A stretch of DNA of 64,000 bases from Tubulanus polymorphus. Taxonomy: Eukaryota > Nemertea > Palaeonemertea > Tubulaniformes > Tubulanidae. Location: NCBI RefSeq assembly GCF_964204645.1, contig NC_134035.1:3672001-3736000 (forward strand). Reading direction: 5' to 3'. The notes below the pieces were generated by a model, which searched no databases, was not told the origin of the DNA, and worked only from the letters and a program-made list of their open reading frames with translations. Positions within the stretch are counted from its first letter, which is position 1, and each line of letters opens with the position of its first letter. The position numbers were made by a program, and so were the translations under genes. This document shows positions 51,180-63,671 of this stretch, piece by piece.

Positions 51180-51990
51180 GGCAACTGAATGACTGTACCA
51201 CTGGATGACTGGTGATCTGGATACTGTACGACTGGATGACTGTACCACTAGTAACTGGTTATCTGGATGACTGTACCACTAAATGACTGGTCATCTGGAT
51301 ACTGTACGACTGGATGTCTGCATGACAGTACTACTGGATGACTGGTAGATTGGTAGCATCACCATCATCTACATCACTGCCATCGTCATCACCATCGTAA
51401 CCATCTACACCATCACCACAGCGTCACAATCATCATTACCACTTTCTTAACTATCTGCACCATCACCACAGCATTGTCATCACTGTCACCTTCAGCATCA
51501 CTATCTGCATTACCGGCATTACCTTCTTCAGTATCACCACCAACATCCTCATCACCACTATCATCTACATCATTATCATCACTGTCTCAACCATCCGCAA
51601 CAGCACCTCCAGCGCATCACTGTTTCCATTACTAGCATCACCTCCAGCAGCTTCATTATCACTATCACCATCATCTACATCACTGCCATCTTCACCACCA
51701 TCTGCACCTTCAGCATAGCATCGCTACCATCATCATTACAGTAACCTCCAGCATCACTATCTCCATCACCAGCATTCCTTCTCCAGCATCACCACTATCT
51801 GCACCTTCAGCATAGCATCGCTACCATCATCATCACAGTCACCTCCAGCATCACTATCTCCATGATCAGCATTACCTTCTCCAGCATTACCACCATCTGC
51901 ACCTCCGGCATCACTATCTCCATCACCAGCATTCCTTCTCCAGCATCACCACCATCTTTAGCTTCACTATCTCCATCACCAGCATAACCC
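51180..51990. repeat. Low-complexity tracts downstream of MED25
   Basis: 51,180-51,345 is an imperfect repeat of 'ctggatgactgtaccact' and 'actggtcatctggat'. 51,350-51,990 is a quasi-periodic 'catcaccatc' tract with longer blocks around 'ctccatcaccagcattcc' and 'ttctccagcatcaccac'. No reading frame across it is convincing as protein. Confidence 0.75.
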
Positions 51991-52019
51991 TATTGCGATT
52001 AAGTACACGTATTTTCATA

Positions 52020-52310
52020 TAATGTCCCCTGAATATTTTAAAATGTTAAACAACACAGTAATACCAAAACGCCCAAGATTGTCTAAGAGAGGTCCTTAAA
52101 TGCATCTGTTGATTCAAATGACAAACATCTATCTTCAAAACGTATTTAATCGGATTGTCAGGTCCTTTGAAAAGCAGACATTTCGCGAAATGGCATGTCG
52201 GTAGCAATCAATCAAACATAAATGTTTTGTTTTCATTGCTGGAATTACTGATGAGACAAAATAGTGATACCCTGTTTCTCATTTCCGTTGATCCGGCTGG
52301 TCGCCTTCCC
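52020..52310. repeat. Dispersed repeat shared with 5,860-6,190
   Basis: Both loci carry 'taccaaaac', 'aatcggattgtcag', 'gaaaagcagacattt', 'atgtcggta' and 'ttgttttcatt' in the same order, then run into family E-like sequence. This indicates an older copied element of at least 250 bp. Confidence 0.55.
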
Positions 52311-52441
52311 TATACATAACTATTTTCTAAATCATAATTAAGCAAACAATAACAGATCAGTCTGTTTTAGCTATGAACTGATTGTTAATTTCATTGCAGT
52401 TTACGAAAGTGACCCAGACGATTATGAGAAACTAGGTCTCA
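52264..52441. mobile_element. Foldback (MITE-like) element, family E
   Basis: 'gtgataccctgtttctc' and 'tatgagaaactaggtctcat' are diverged inverted ends; the inside matches the copy at 46.5 kb ('gcagtttac' and 'gtgaccc' words). It overlaps the left arm of the long inverted duplication. Confidence 0.55.
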
Positions 52442-54680
52442 TTTTTTAACCTAAACAAAGTCGATCATCGCCTCATTAACTAATTAATGAGACTCATTAA
52501 ACCAACCGTTACTGTAGAATTCGTGCGCATTTGTCCATTTCGAAAAATCACCATGTCATGTTTTTCAAGTTGGAGGCGCAAGTTGCATATTTGAACAATG
52601 TCCTGTCGCGCTCGACTAACTGGAAACATGGCCGTGACCGGGACGTGATTAGCTTATATACATTCTGTGCATTAGTCAGAGATATATCGACTGTCATACG
52701 AGACACACGTAAAGTTTTGTAGGGATTTAGGATATCGACTCTGCGAGAAATACATTGGATTTTTAAAGGGAAACACTTCATTTGGAAATCTCATCGTTCG
52801 TATTTAGATGCGGCAACGATGAGTATATATTAACAGAGTTTCAAGGTATATTTACTTCGGAGCTGCAAGAAAATATATCAGTTTTTGAAGTGGGAATACC
52901 TATTCAGCTAAGACAAATTGGAATTCTCGAATTCATCGTTCACATCTGGATGAACTGCAGCATCAGTGTTAGAGCTGATGATGTCGTAGAATGGATTTTC
53001 GATTTCGTTGAAGATGGTGACGCTGAAAGAATAAACTTGCGTTACCGGTATATCGGGATATAGTAAGCTGATATCCAGTGTATCGTACGTGATCATATTG
53101 GAATAATAAACAAATGCGATCGCTAATCTTTCAAAACGTTGATAAGGCATGTCTATTAACCGGACCAATACTCGCTTGCCAGGGCAAAAAGGAGCCTAAA
53201 AGGCCCAGGAGAGGCAGGCATTTTACGGACGCGGACCTATAATATGCGTGACCGGACCAATACTCGCTTGCCAGGGCAAAAAGGAGCCTAAAAGGCCCAG
53301 GAGAGGCAGGCATTTTACGGACGCGGACCTATAATATGCGTGACCGGACCAATACTCGCTTGCCAGGGCAAAAAGGAGCCTAAAAGGCCCAGGAGAGGCA
53401 GGCATTTTACGGACGCGGACCTATAATATGCGTGACCGGACCAATACTCGCTTGCCAGGGCAAAAAGGAGCCTAAAAGGCCCAGGAGAGGCAGGCATTTT
53501 ACGGAAGCGGACCTATAATATGCGTGACCGGACCGATACTCGCTTGCCAGGGCAAAAAGGAGCCTAAAAGGCCCAGGAGAGGCAGGAATTTTACGGAAGC
53601 GGACCTATAATATGCGTGACCGGACCAATAATCGCTTGCCAGGGCAAAAATGAGCCAAAAAGGCCCATTCGAGCCATGACGTGGGACCGGACCGAAAATT
53701 CCGTAGTCAAAAATTCCCAATAAGAGTGGAATGAATGAAACAATAAATAACAAACAATATCATATAAGGACATTAATTTATTCATGTTCAATGGCTAAAA
53801 ATCATACAGAAATAAATTAACAAAGAACAAATTGGAATTCAACACTTCCTCCCCCCCACCTCCATTTGACAATAAATGAATTATCAATTACCTCACTAAT
53901 TATCATAAGAATGTCTCACCAACTGTTTAATCAATTAGCGATCACATTTGATTATCAATCCGATGATAATTGTCCAATGCACTGATTATGAGCTTATTAT
54001 ATCCTGATATTACACGTATAAGTTTATTCCGAACAGATTTCGTGGTGTCAAAATCTTCAACGTAATCAAGAATTCGACATTCTACGATATCATCAGCTCT
54101 ATCACTGATTGCTGCAGTTTATCCAGATGTTAACGATGAACTCCAATTGGTCTAAGTCGAGTAGCGAATTCCCGTTTCAAAAACCTGCGTACGTTCTTGC
54201 AGCTCCGAAGTCAATATTTTGAATCCGCTCTACAAGATCGTTGCAGCGTCCAGATACGAACGATGATGAAAGTCTTTTTGAAAGTCTGAATTTGTGAGTT
54301 CCAAATAAAGTGTTTCAGTTTCGAAAATGCCGTGTATTTTCTCGCAGAGTCGATATCCTAAATCCCTACAAAACTGTACGCGTGTCTCGTATGACAGCCG
54401 ATATATCTCTGACTGACTCATGTACAGAATGTATATAAGCTAATCACGTCACGGTCACGGTCCCAGTTAGTCGACCGAAATTGTTCAAAAATGCAACTTG
54501 CGCCTCCAACCTGAAAAATGATATGATACAATTTGTCGTCTAAATAAATGAACAAATTTTGTGCATATCTTATACAATATGGATTGATCTCAGTTAATGA
54601 GGCGATGACCGACTATATTTTCAGCTTAAAGCTAAAGATACCTTGTTTCTCAATCGGCCGGGTCACTTTCGTTAACTACA
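52395..54680. repeat. Long inverted duplication enclosing a tandem array
   Basis: The sequence at about 52,395-53,075 is found again, inverted and diverged, at about 53,985-54,680. Paired words include 'gttggaggcgcaagttgcat', 'gattagcttatatacattct', 'gtcatacgagacac', 'agggatttaggatatcgact' and 'catcgcctcattaac'. The arms are about 680 bp apart from small gaps, and the ~900-bp centre carries the 92-bp repeats. Open frames inside the arms (52,531-52,722 plus; 54,230-54,421 minus) derive from the same ancestral stretch and are now broken. Their protein family is not recognised. Confidence 0.7.
53160..53690. repeat. 92-bp tandem repeat, six copies
   Basis: Units with 'ggaccaatactcgcttgcca', 'aggagcctaaaaggcccagg' and 'gacctataatatgcgtgacc' recur every 92 bp; 'cttgccagggc' is at about 53,175, 53,267, 53,359, 53,451, 53,543 and 53,635. 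The first four are near identical and the last is diverged. Minus-strand ORFs here are repeat artefacts. Confidence 0.95.
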
Positions 54681-54796
54681 CATCTTATACAATATGGATT
54701 GATCTCAGTTAATGAGGCGATGACCGACTATATTTTCAGCTTAAAGCTAAAGATACCTTGTTTCTCAATCGGCCGGGTCACTTTCGTTAACTACAC
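54569..54796. repeat. 114-bp perfect tandem duplication
   Basis: The block from 'tcttatacaatatggattga' to 'gggtcactttcgttaactac' occurs twice in a row with no difference I can see. It lies at the outer edge of the inverted duplication. Confidence 0.9.
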
Positions 54797-55192
54797 ACGC
54801 GGACGATTTATTCTAAACAAGTTCATTTCTCTTGTCGTCGGGTCTGTTGCGTTATGATTATAGCTTCATCGTGATTTTTCTTAAAGGCACAGGGTCGGGT
54901 CAAATTTTAAGCTCAACAGATGTTCGACCTGGATTGTGTTTAGTCCTCGTGGACATAAAGTTAACTATAACTGAGGTCAAGTTCTCCCAATATGTGTTCG
55001 TTTGTTTGTTTATCCTCCGGGTGAGTTCTAACGCTGCCGACACATATTTATCCAGTTCATCTGATGTAGAGTCCTGATCATCAAACACTTCAATGGTTCC
55101 ATCCTAATGATGACAAACATCCTAAAAAATATACACGAAACTTAATAGATTTGAGGCCACCAATCAAAGTTAAGTCTAGTTACCGGTGTATC

Positions 55193-56820
55193 ACAAAATG
55201 AGTGTCAGGGGTCAAATATTTTTTGTCTCCGATTTCGATGAAATTCAGTATAGACATGTATTGTTGGGTGCTGATTACAAATCTGAAAGAATTTTTCGGA
55301 TCTGAGGCCCAGAAAATGAGAAATTCGAATTTTTGGGGGGACCCCCTAAATTTTCAAAAGGCCTTGGACCCCAGAGTTTTTGAGATATTCAAAATCTAAT
55401 TGCAGATTTGGAATCAGCGCCCCTAAAAATATAGAGGACTTAAATTTTAAGCAAATCGAAGAGATTCGATTTTTTGGCTAAAAATGGCAAAAATCCAGGA
55501 GTTTTTTTTCGGCGAAAAATTTTTTTTCTCTGATTCCTTCGAAAATTAGTAGGAATATGTATTCTGAGGTGTAGATTCCGGATCCGCAATCAGATTTTGA
55601 ATCGGAATTCATCTTCATGGGCAAATAAGGGTTTTAATGCCCAAAATATGCACCCCAAAAATGGGGTAGAAAGTCAAAATTTTTGTCCAATACTTGACCA
55701 GTACTGACCAGTTATCAGTGCTAACCATAACCCCCCATAAGTAATTTATATGTTTAGTAAAGCCATAAAATCGTGTTTGGGCGTCGAGCGACTAAATATG
55801 GCGCGGGCTATGATCTAACAACTATTTAACTGACCAATTTTTTTACCAATACTGACCTTTAAGTAATGTGTGTATTTTAGAAGCAACACAGTCGTGTTTG
55901 GTGTCTAATAATTAGACATTGTTTGGGCTTTCATCTAACAACACTATTCCAACTGACCAAATCTTGACCAATACTGACCACATAGCTATATTTATCTGTT
56001 TCAGAAACAAAATGAGTGTCAGGGGTCAAATATTTTTTGTCTCCGATTTCGATGAAATTCAGTATAGACATGTATTGTTGGGTGCTGATTACAAATCTGA
56101 AAGAATTTTTCGGATCTGAGGCCCAGAAAATGAGAAATTCGAATTTTTGGGGGGACCCCCTAAATTTTCAAAAGGCCTTGGACCCCAGAGTTTTTGAGAT
56201 ATTCAAAATCTAATTGCAGATTTGGAATCAGCGCCCCTAAAAATATAGAGGACTTAAATTTTAAGCAAATCGAAGAGATTCGATTTTTTGGCTAAAAATG
56301 GCAAAAATCCAGGAGTTTTTTTTCGGCGAAAAATTTTTTTTCTCTGATTCCTTCGAAAATTAGTAGGAATATGTATTCTGAGGTGTAGATTCCGGATCCG
56401 CAATCAGATTTTGAATCGGAATTCATCTTCATGGGCAAATAAGGGTTTTAATGCCCAAAATATGCACCCCAAAAATGGGGTAGAAAGTCAAAATTTTTGT
56501 CCAATACTTGACCAGTACTGACCAGTTATCAGTGCTAACCATAACCCCCCATAAGTAATTTATATGTTTAGTAAAGCCATAAAATCGTGTTTGGGCGTCG
56601 AGCGACTAAATATGGCGCGGGCTATGATCTAACAACTATTTAACTGACCAATTTTTTTACCAATACTGACCTTTAAGTAATGTGTGTATTTTAGAAGCAA
56701 CACAGTCGTGTTTGGTGTCTAATAATTAGACATTGTTTGGGCTTTCATCTAACAACACTATTCCAACTGACCAAATCTTGACCAATACTGACCACATAGC
56801 TATATTTATCTGTTTCAGAA
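55193..56820. repeat. 814-bp tandem duplication, two near-identical copies
   Basis: Everything from 'acaaaatgagtgtcagggg' (about 55,193) to 'atttatctgtttcagaaac' is repeated 814 bp later. I found no difference by eye, so the event is very recent or an assembly artefact. The 65-codon ORF at 55,202 and 56,016 is the same sequence twice and has no recognised domain. Confidence 0.92.
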
Positions 56821-58640
56821 ACAACTTAGTCGTGTCTGGTATCAAATGATTTCATTTGGCCTGAACGTAAATATAACATCTCTTTTACATGTATAAGCTA
56901 CACAAGTACTCTCTAATTACCGGTTAAATGTTTTTAGAAATGACACGGGGTTTTGACTGAACCCTTCGTTAGTCCTACTAGCTCTTATATTTAAATTTGT
57001 CGCTTGAAAAGTCTTGTCAGATTTTTATAGTAGGTAGCGAGCTAACTTTGGAATTTCCTACTAAAGTCTATCCCAGTGGTTATGATCGCGGTGCATCAAA
57101 CAGTTCATATCATCGCAGATCTGGAACCCTGTGGTTTCTATGTGCTCAACCCTACAAGTAACTGAGGTCAGGCAACTACTACATTCAAGAGTGAATAATA
57201 CTAAAGTTTTCCCATCCTGGTCATTCACTTCTCTTTATTCCTCTAGATTTGGTTTTTTCTTGTATATTCTCAAAAGTGCTGCCAAATAGCAGTGAAAACG
57301 TGTGGACTCCAGTCAGGTCCAGGCTTCTACTTATCAGAAATTATTGAAACATGAAACATGAAGCTAGGTCAATAAGCAATTTCTTTTTATGAATGACTTT
57401 AAGAAAACTGGAAAAAGAGAAACATCTGTACCGGTATCGTACCGGTACATTTTTTTGCCATTATGAGAATGCCGGTTTGCTAGCGTATCTATTTAACACC
57501 CGTATTGCTCGGGTTAGTTTTACTACCAACGGGTGGCGCTGTATGTAAATTTCACATAAATCAACGACTTTCGGCTATTAGCGGTACTTAAGACCACTTG
57601 AAAACATCATAGTCAATTACGGTAGTAGTGAACATAAAAAGATACAGTACAAAGATACAGTGCGGTGTACAGTTAAGGACATGATTCCATAGCACCCATA
57701 CTAGAGATATTTTATTCAGACAAGGACTATTAGTTAAACATAATCTTCATGACATTTTCAGCAATTAATGATCTGTTGAATTAATTAGTAATTCAGTCTT
57801 TCGGTGGTTCGAGATAAAATGCCCGCAAAATAAGAACCTAACGAACCAGGGCTGACCACAAATTGCCCACCAGATAAATTTTCGAAACGACACAATCCAA
57901 TCATGTTTGGTATCAAATAACTCGTGGCTCGGACCATGGTCTATTAACTGACCACTGCATGACCAGTACCATATATAGTAAATTATTTGTTTAGCAAACA
58001 ATTAAGTTGTTTGGGTCAAATAACTAGAAATGATGTTGGCATTAATCTAAAAATTGTTTAACTGACCAATACTTGACCAGTACTGACCAGTTATCAGTGC
58101 AAACCATAACCCCCCATAAGTAATTTATATGTTTAGTAAAGCCATAAAATCGTGTTTGGGCGTCGAGCGACTAAATATGGCGCGGGCTATGATCTAACAA
58201 CTATTTAACTGACCAATTTTTTTTACCAATACTGACTAATACTTTAAGTAATTGGTCTATTTTAGAAGCAACACAGTCGTGTTTGGTGTCTAATAATTAG
58301 ATATTGTGTGGGCTTTCATCTAACAACACTATTCCAACTGACCAAATCTTGACCAATACTGACCACATAGCTATATTTATCTGTTTCAGAAACAACTTAG
58401 TCGTGTCTGGTATCAAATGATTTCATTTGGCCTGAACGTAAATATAACATCTCTTTTACATGTATAAGCTACACAAGTACTCTCTAATTACCGGTTAAAT
58501 GTTTTTAGAAATGACACGGGGTTTTGCCTGAACCCTTCGTTAGTACTACTAGCTCTTATATTTAAATTTGTCGCTTGAAAAGTCTTGTCAGATTTTTATA
58601 GTAGGTAGCGAGCTAACTTTGGAATTTCCTACTAAATGCA
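55690..58640. repeat. Diverged satellite-like units (about 120-140 bp)
   Basis: Units share the order 'ttagaa(g)caac', 'tcgtgtttggtgtc', 'gggcttt/atgatctaacaac', 'ttaactgaccaa', 'ttgaccaatactgacca' and 'agtaatttatatgtttag'. At least eight occur at irregular spacing from 55.7 to 58.4 kb. The stretch 58,061-58,636 is a larger, slightly diverged copy of about 56,490-57,073. No gene is visible among them. Confidence 0.7.
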
Positions 58641-58924
58641 AAATATTTATCTCGTGGGGTTTTGAACGAACAATGTTTCGATTTGTAATTGTAACGTGCG
58701 CATTTGAGCCTGTAACGTGCACATTTCACTCGCGTGAACGTGCGTATCGGTACCATTATGCGAGACTTGTTCAAACTGAACATTAAAGAAGATATTATAT
58801 CATATCATATATATGAATATAGAAGGAATGATAATGTAGTAGTTTCGTAGCTGCTGTCCACTGACCACAGATTAAAGTTAATCGCCTGATATGAAGTATA
58901 TATTGTTATAGGGATGTAGTAGTT

Positions 58925-58995
58925 CAGCGAGAATTCAAACTTATGGGTAATTCTGAGTGATCACTCAAAATTACCCATAAGTTTACGCTGACCAA
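58925..58995. repeat. Perfect-arm hairpin
   Basis: 'aaacttatgggtaattctga' is mirrored by 'caaaattacccataagttt' around 'gtgatcac'. A short palindrome, possibly a MITE remnant. Confidence 0.7.
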
Positions 58996-60384
58996 TAGAG
59001 AAAGCTGTAAGGCCTAAGAAAAGATGCATTAAGTATAACGTATCTTTCAATATAATGAAGAAGTATTCAATTGGCCATCTGATCACAACAATAGTGTGAC
59101 TTGTCTTATTGAAGCAATTGTAAAATACCGGAGAGTAAATTGGAGAACCCTGAATTCAAAACAATTCCACACTCAATCGTTTACTTTGAAAACACAATTT
59201 ACAATTAGTGGACATGCATTTTTTCTGCACGAAAAGCATGAAGTATATTATATTTGCTTGTAAAAATTTGAAGTTTTCGGGGAAGATTTTTGGCCTAACC
59301 TGTGAACACGTCCTTGATATATTTTCTTCATATAAGACCGACCCTTGAAATAATGCTGAGAGTTTCGAGGAAAATTGTGGTAGGATGTAAACTTAGGCCG
59401 CTTCGTATCCGTGGAAGGTTGCTAATTATTGATTCTATACACAATAATCATAAGTACGTAACATGAGACTCGATAGAATATCGTTTTTCAATCATACGTA
59501 CGCGAATTATCGCGTTATAAAGATAAATGGCACTTTAATATACTTGTTAAGTCTTATAATGTATATTTCTTTAGTAGTACAAATCAAGAGTGGATCTGCA
59601 GGCCACCTGAGACTATTCCACGATCTAAGGTCAGTTGCCAAAAGTTAGTAAGTTTACCAGTGGATAGTTAACATTAATAATGACGATTAAAACTTCATTG
59701 CTAAAATAACTTTCTACTTGTAAAATAGTCACACTCAAATGCGGAGAATCGATAATACGATAATACGATACGAAAACTCACTGTGTACAAACAAATTCAA
59801 AAAGAAGATCTCTAGTGAGAAATTGAACGTTGTGTCGTAATGTTCTAATGATAAAACTTGGTTTGAAATTTGAAATGTGTACATAGTGGATCTTTTACAT
59901 ATTAACAGTGTATTTGGCCATGTATCATATTGTATAATGGTTAATCTAAACTAACTGGTCCCAGAGTTGTATCCTTAATTCCTGTAATAGAGGATGCAAT
60001 CTTTTTGTGGCAAACAGTACAAATACCTAGAAAAAGCAACGATAGTGCATTGGCAAACTTAAAGCAAGCGTACATTGGTTTGTTTAGGTTTTTCATTGGG
60101 AAAATTAATGTTTAATCATTATTGAAATATCCGAGGCGAGCTTTTCCAGGAATTTACAAAGTTGAGCTTTACACAAGGAATGCTTTTGTAGTCCGATATC
60201 CGTGATTACCTCTGGCGTGGAGAGATACAATCTAAAACGTAGTCAAATATTTTACCACAATTTTCTATGATTAGTAAAAAGATTGAGTACCGGTAATAGA
60301 CATAAACATGCAAACAGTAATATCTGAATTCCACTCCATTTCAAACTCATTCATCTTTACACAAACTCCAACTTGTTGAACCGT

Positions 60385-60900
60385 TCAAAATCGCGTGGCT
60401 TGAATTATTGCGATAGCTAAAATTAGGGACCACGATACTTGCTCATCTACACTGGCTACCAATTTAACAAAGGATTGAATTTGTGTGTTTGATGTTGTTA
60501 CAATACCATACTGAATTATGGATTCAGTTTCTACTTTTTGATTGAACATTTATATCACATATTGGGCATCATTTTTACCAGTATATATGGAATAACTTAT
60601 CCATATATCATTTTTGATTTTATATAATCTGACTTTTGAGATGTCATTCAATCAATGCATTCATATGCGGTCGTCGCTTTCAATAGCCACCACGGACTGG
60701 CTCCTTAATATCTCCTTAGCGTTACCTTGGCGGACGATCTCATACGTTTCTTGCCCCAGCCCTAGAATGCTCAATTATAGTCGATATGAACACTCGATTT
60801 GAATTCAAATTCTTAAAGACTCCTAAAAACACACCTGTTAATTCGATTACTCAAAAGCGCCTTTGAACATTTATATACAAGAACCAGTGAAATTGGCGCT
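60385..60900 (+). pseudogene. LINE (CR1/L2-type) reverse transcriptase C-terminal relic
   Basis: Plus-strand reading with stops gives ILAHLHWLPI-stop-QRIEF and then FNSHHGLAP, the order seen in the C-terminal part of CR1/L2-clade reverse transcriptases ('HLHWLPVxxRIxFK', then 'GxAPxYL'). Several stops and shifts show that it is dead. Confidence 0.5.
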
Positions 60901-61970
60901 TTATCAGTTGTATTCATCATTCGAACCCACAATTCTCCTTATCCTATGAATGTGGAGACCCATCCTCGTTAAGAGAATGAATATATAGGCTCTGTCATTT
61001 GATAAGAGGCTACGCGTCATCTTTAATTGAAATCATGTGATTTCAATTAAAGATGACCGTGGCCTCATATCATTACGTTATGTTTTTTTAAAGGCTGGGC
61101 GAGAATATGTTCTTATGTTTTTGTTTCTGTGAATGTTGCTATTTAAGAGTTCAATAATTTCAGTCTACCAAACAAAGGGTTTTTCTTTATGTTTCGTGTC
61201 CTGTTTTTCCATAACCCTATCGCATTTTAGGTATCTTTTCGCGGATGACCAAAAGTTGCTGTCCCTTTCTAGTAATTTGATGATATATGTCGAATTTAAA
61301 TTTTAAAAAGGAATCAGGCATATCTCCTTGTTTGACTAAGTATGAACTCAACTTTAAGGGGCACTCCCTTAAAAGGCACCGAAGTGAAATCATGTGTCGA
61401 GTGGAGATGACAGAATTTCTTCAAAATCGGCGGAGAAAATTGAGTATTTTGGAAAATAATAATTTTACATGTATGCAAATCCGTTATATCTCTCTAGAAA
61501 TAACAATACGACGACAAGCACTTTCGAATCCGACCACGATATTCGAGAAGTTTCACTAGGGCAGTGGTGGTCAGTGATGGTCATTTATGATTTTTCAATG
61601 GCGAATCCTTTCTAGTTTGACACCGTAACATGCGGTGAGCGTATTATTATGAAATCTTTTTTTTTTTAACCACGGTACCACGAAGTAATAAGCATCGTTT
61701 AAGCACTTGAAACACCCATTAACCACTTGAAACTGTCAGATCAAACATCATACCGCATCCCCGCAAAGAGGGGTAGTTCAGCAAACCGGAGTTTTCATCG
61801 GTCTTTCTAGACTACCCGGAAAACTCATAATGGCCGGGAATCGGGGCGGGGTTAGGTTTAGAGATAGAGGTTAGGGGACCAAACCGAAGGTTTGGAGACC
61901 CCACTAGTGCACGGGCAGCGGGTTATCCCTGTAAAAAAGTAGTAAGAGTTAATTGTTGTAGTGAGGCGGT

Positions 61971-62798
61971 CTACGGGACGTTCATGCCTCGGGGCGTGTT
62001 CGTGTCGAGTCGTCGTATCCAGTGTTGTTCGGCTGCTTCGCGGATCGGTCTCGTGGAGCCTGGTAGGTGTTGGAGACCGTACACCCGAAAGTGTTCGCGG
62101 GTGTGGTCGACTTGGTTGAAGTGGTCCGAGACTGGAGTCGAATTCTTCGTTCTGATGCGTGAGACGTGATGAGTGACGCGTTCTCGTAGAGACATTCCGG
62201 TTTGGCCGACGTACAGCATGTTGCACTTGGTGCATTCGATGCAGTATACATTTTCACGGGTCGCGCAATTAATTGTGCTGCCGATCGCGTGCATTTTGTT
62301 GTGGCTGCGGCAAACGGTTGTTTCTCGGACGAGTGGACACGTACGACATCTCGGTGTTCTGCATTTCTTGGTGCCTCGTCGGGTTGACGGAGTTCTTTGA
62401 GTAGACCTGGGAATAGAAAAATTGGAACCAACGGAAGTATTTCTGTTACGATGCGGTGAAGAGGGGACTCGGGGAGGGGGTGGCTCCGTGGGTTTGAGCT
62501 GCGACGAAGTTAGGAGATCTTTGAGACTCTTGTGCTTGGTGTAGGCGGTGACCGTGGTTACCTCGTCCGACCGGCCGGTGGCCGTAGCCAGTTCCGTAAA
62601 TCTGGTTCGGATGTTACGGGCTAGGGTTCGGTTGGCTTCGGAGTGAGGTAAGATAAGCGGTAAACGCTTTTTCGGCGGTTCGTTGGCCCGTTGTTGTTCT
62701 CGTAGATCTCGTTCGGCGTGGTGCCGTAGAGCTTGGCTTTTGATGTGTCGCAGTTCGCGGTCTTTGTAGCCACGACCTCTGAGTACTTTAAGTTTTAG
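61971..62798 (-). mobile_element. Penelope-like retroelement, 5'-truncated, with open GIY-YIG endonuclease domain
   Basis: One open minus-strand frame runs from a stop at 62,799-62,801 to the stop at 61,971, about 275 codons, although its first ATG is internal (62,294). It reads, in order, a basic segment (GRGYKDREL), RLPLILPHSEANRTLARNIR, a Pro-rich spacer, a Cys cluster (CRTPRCRTCPL) and a GIY-YIG domain: NVYCIECTKCNMLYVGQTG, then SLRERVTHH, PVSDHFN, EQHWIRRL and TPRGMN. This Cys motif plus C-terminal GIY-YIG nuclease is the layout of Penelope-like elements, which use it to nick target DNA. The reverse transcriptase proper is missing upstream. High CpG and lack of stops suggest a young insertion. 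Confidence 0.8.
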
Positions 62799-62865
62799 TT
62801 AGGGGTCATAGTAGTTAGTTATCTAGTAGTAGTTAGTTGCTCTTCGCAAATTTGTGAGCAATAAA

Positions 62866-63345
<480 letters not shown>

Positions 63346-63425
63346 AATCGTTGGTGGTAAGCTTTTACAATCGGATGGGCTTATACTTATGGTTACGTTA
63401 GGAGTTATAGATGTTATAAGTGGTG

Positions 63426-63500
63426 TCGGGTCAACACGTCCTCGCAGACCCGGTCAAAACGTCCTCGCTTTCGTCGGTCAAAACGTCCTCACTCACGCCA
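63426..63500. repeat. Three short direct repeats
   Basis: 'ggtcaaaacgtcctc' (first copy 'gggtcaacacgtcctc') occurs three times at about 25-bp spacing just upstream of the GPCR relic. No known site is recognised. Confidence 0.6.
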
Positions 63501-63565
63501 GAATAATTACAAATAATTACAACTCACAAAAACATCATGATATCAAACACTAAGAGGCCTTCCCC

Positions 63566-63643
63566 GTTATGGTCGTAATTGTATTTGTAAAACTGAATAC
63601 AAGAAACTGCTGCATTTATCTATTGATGAAATGTTTAGTTTAA
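63566..63643 (+). pseudogene. GPCR relic (TM1-TM2 junction), tandem to the intact receptor
   Basis: Plus-strand reading VMVVIVFVKLNTRNCCIYLL-MKCLV-stop closely matches residues of the neighbouring receptor (MIIVVFVKLKTKNRCIYLL-KCLAV) in both protein and DNA. It has no start region and stops at once, so it is a fragment left by a tandem duplication. Confidence 0.65.
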
Positions 63644-63671
63644 TTCATCAGTTCTATCATAGAGAACGAGG

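Larger units (their letters stand above)
58640..61800. other. Stretch without a supported gene
   Basis: About 3.1 kb of AT-rich sequence. It holds the hairpin at 58.93 kb, a partial family B element at 59,628-59,700, a LINE relic at 60,385-60,900 and a palindrome at about 61,012-61,075 ('tctttaattgaaatcatg' against 'atttcaattaaagatgac'). Small open frames show no recognisable domain. Confidence 0.5.

Noticed and set aside
52782-53063. 93-codon plus ORF as a gene
   Set aside because: It is one arm of the inverted duplication and the other arm's version has stops; no recognised domain.
55202-56213. Two identical 65-codon ORFs as duplicate genes
   Set aside because: Both come from the 814-bp tandem duplication; identity reflects recent copying, and there is no domain or splice evidence.
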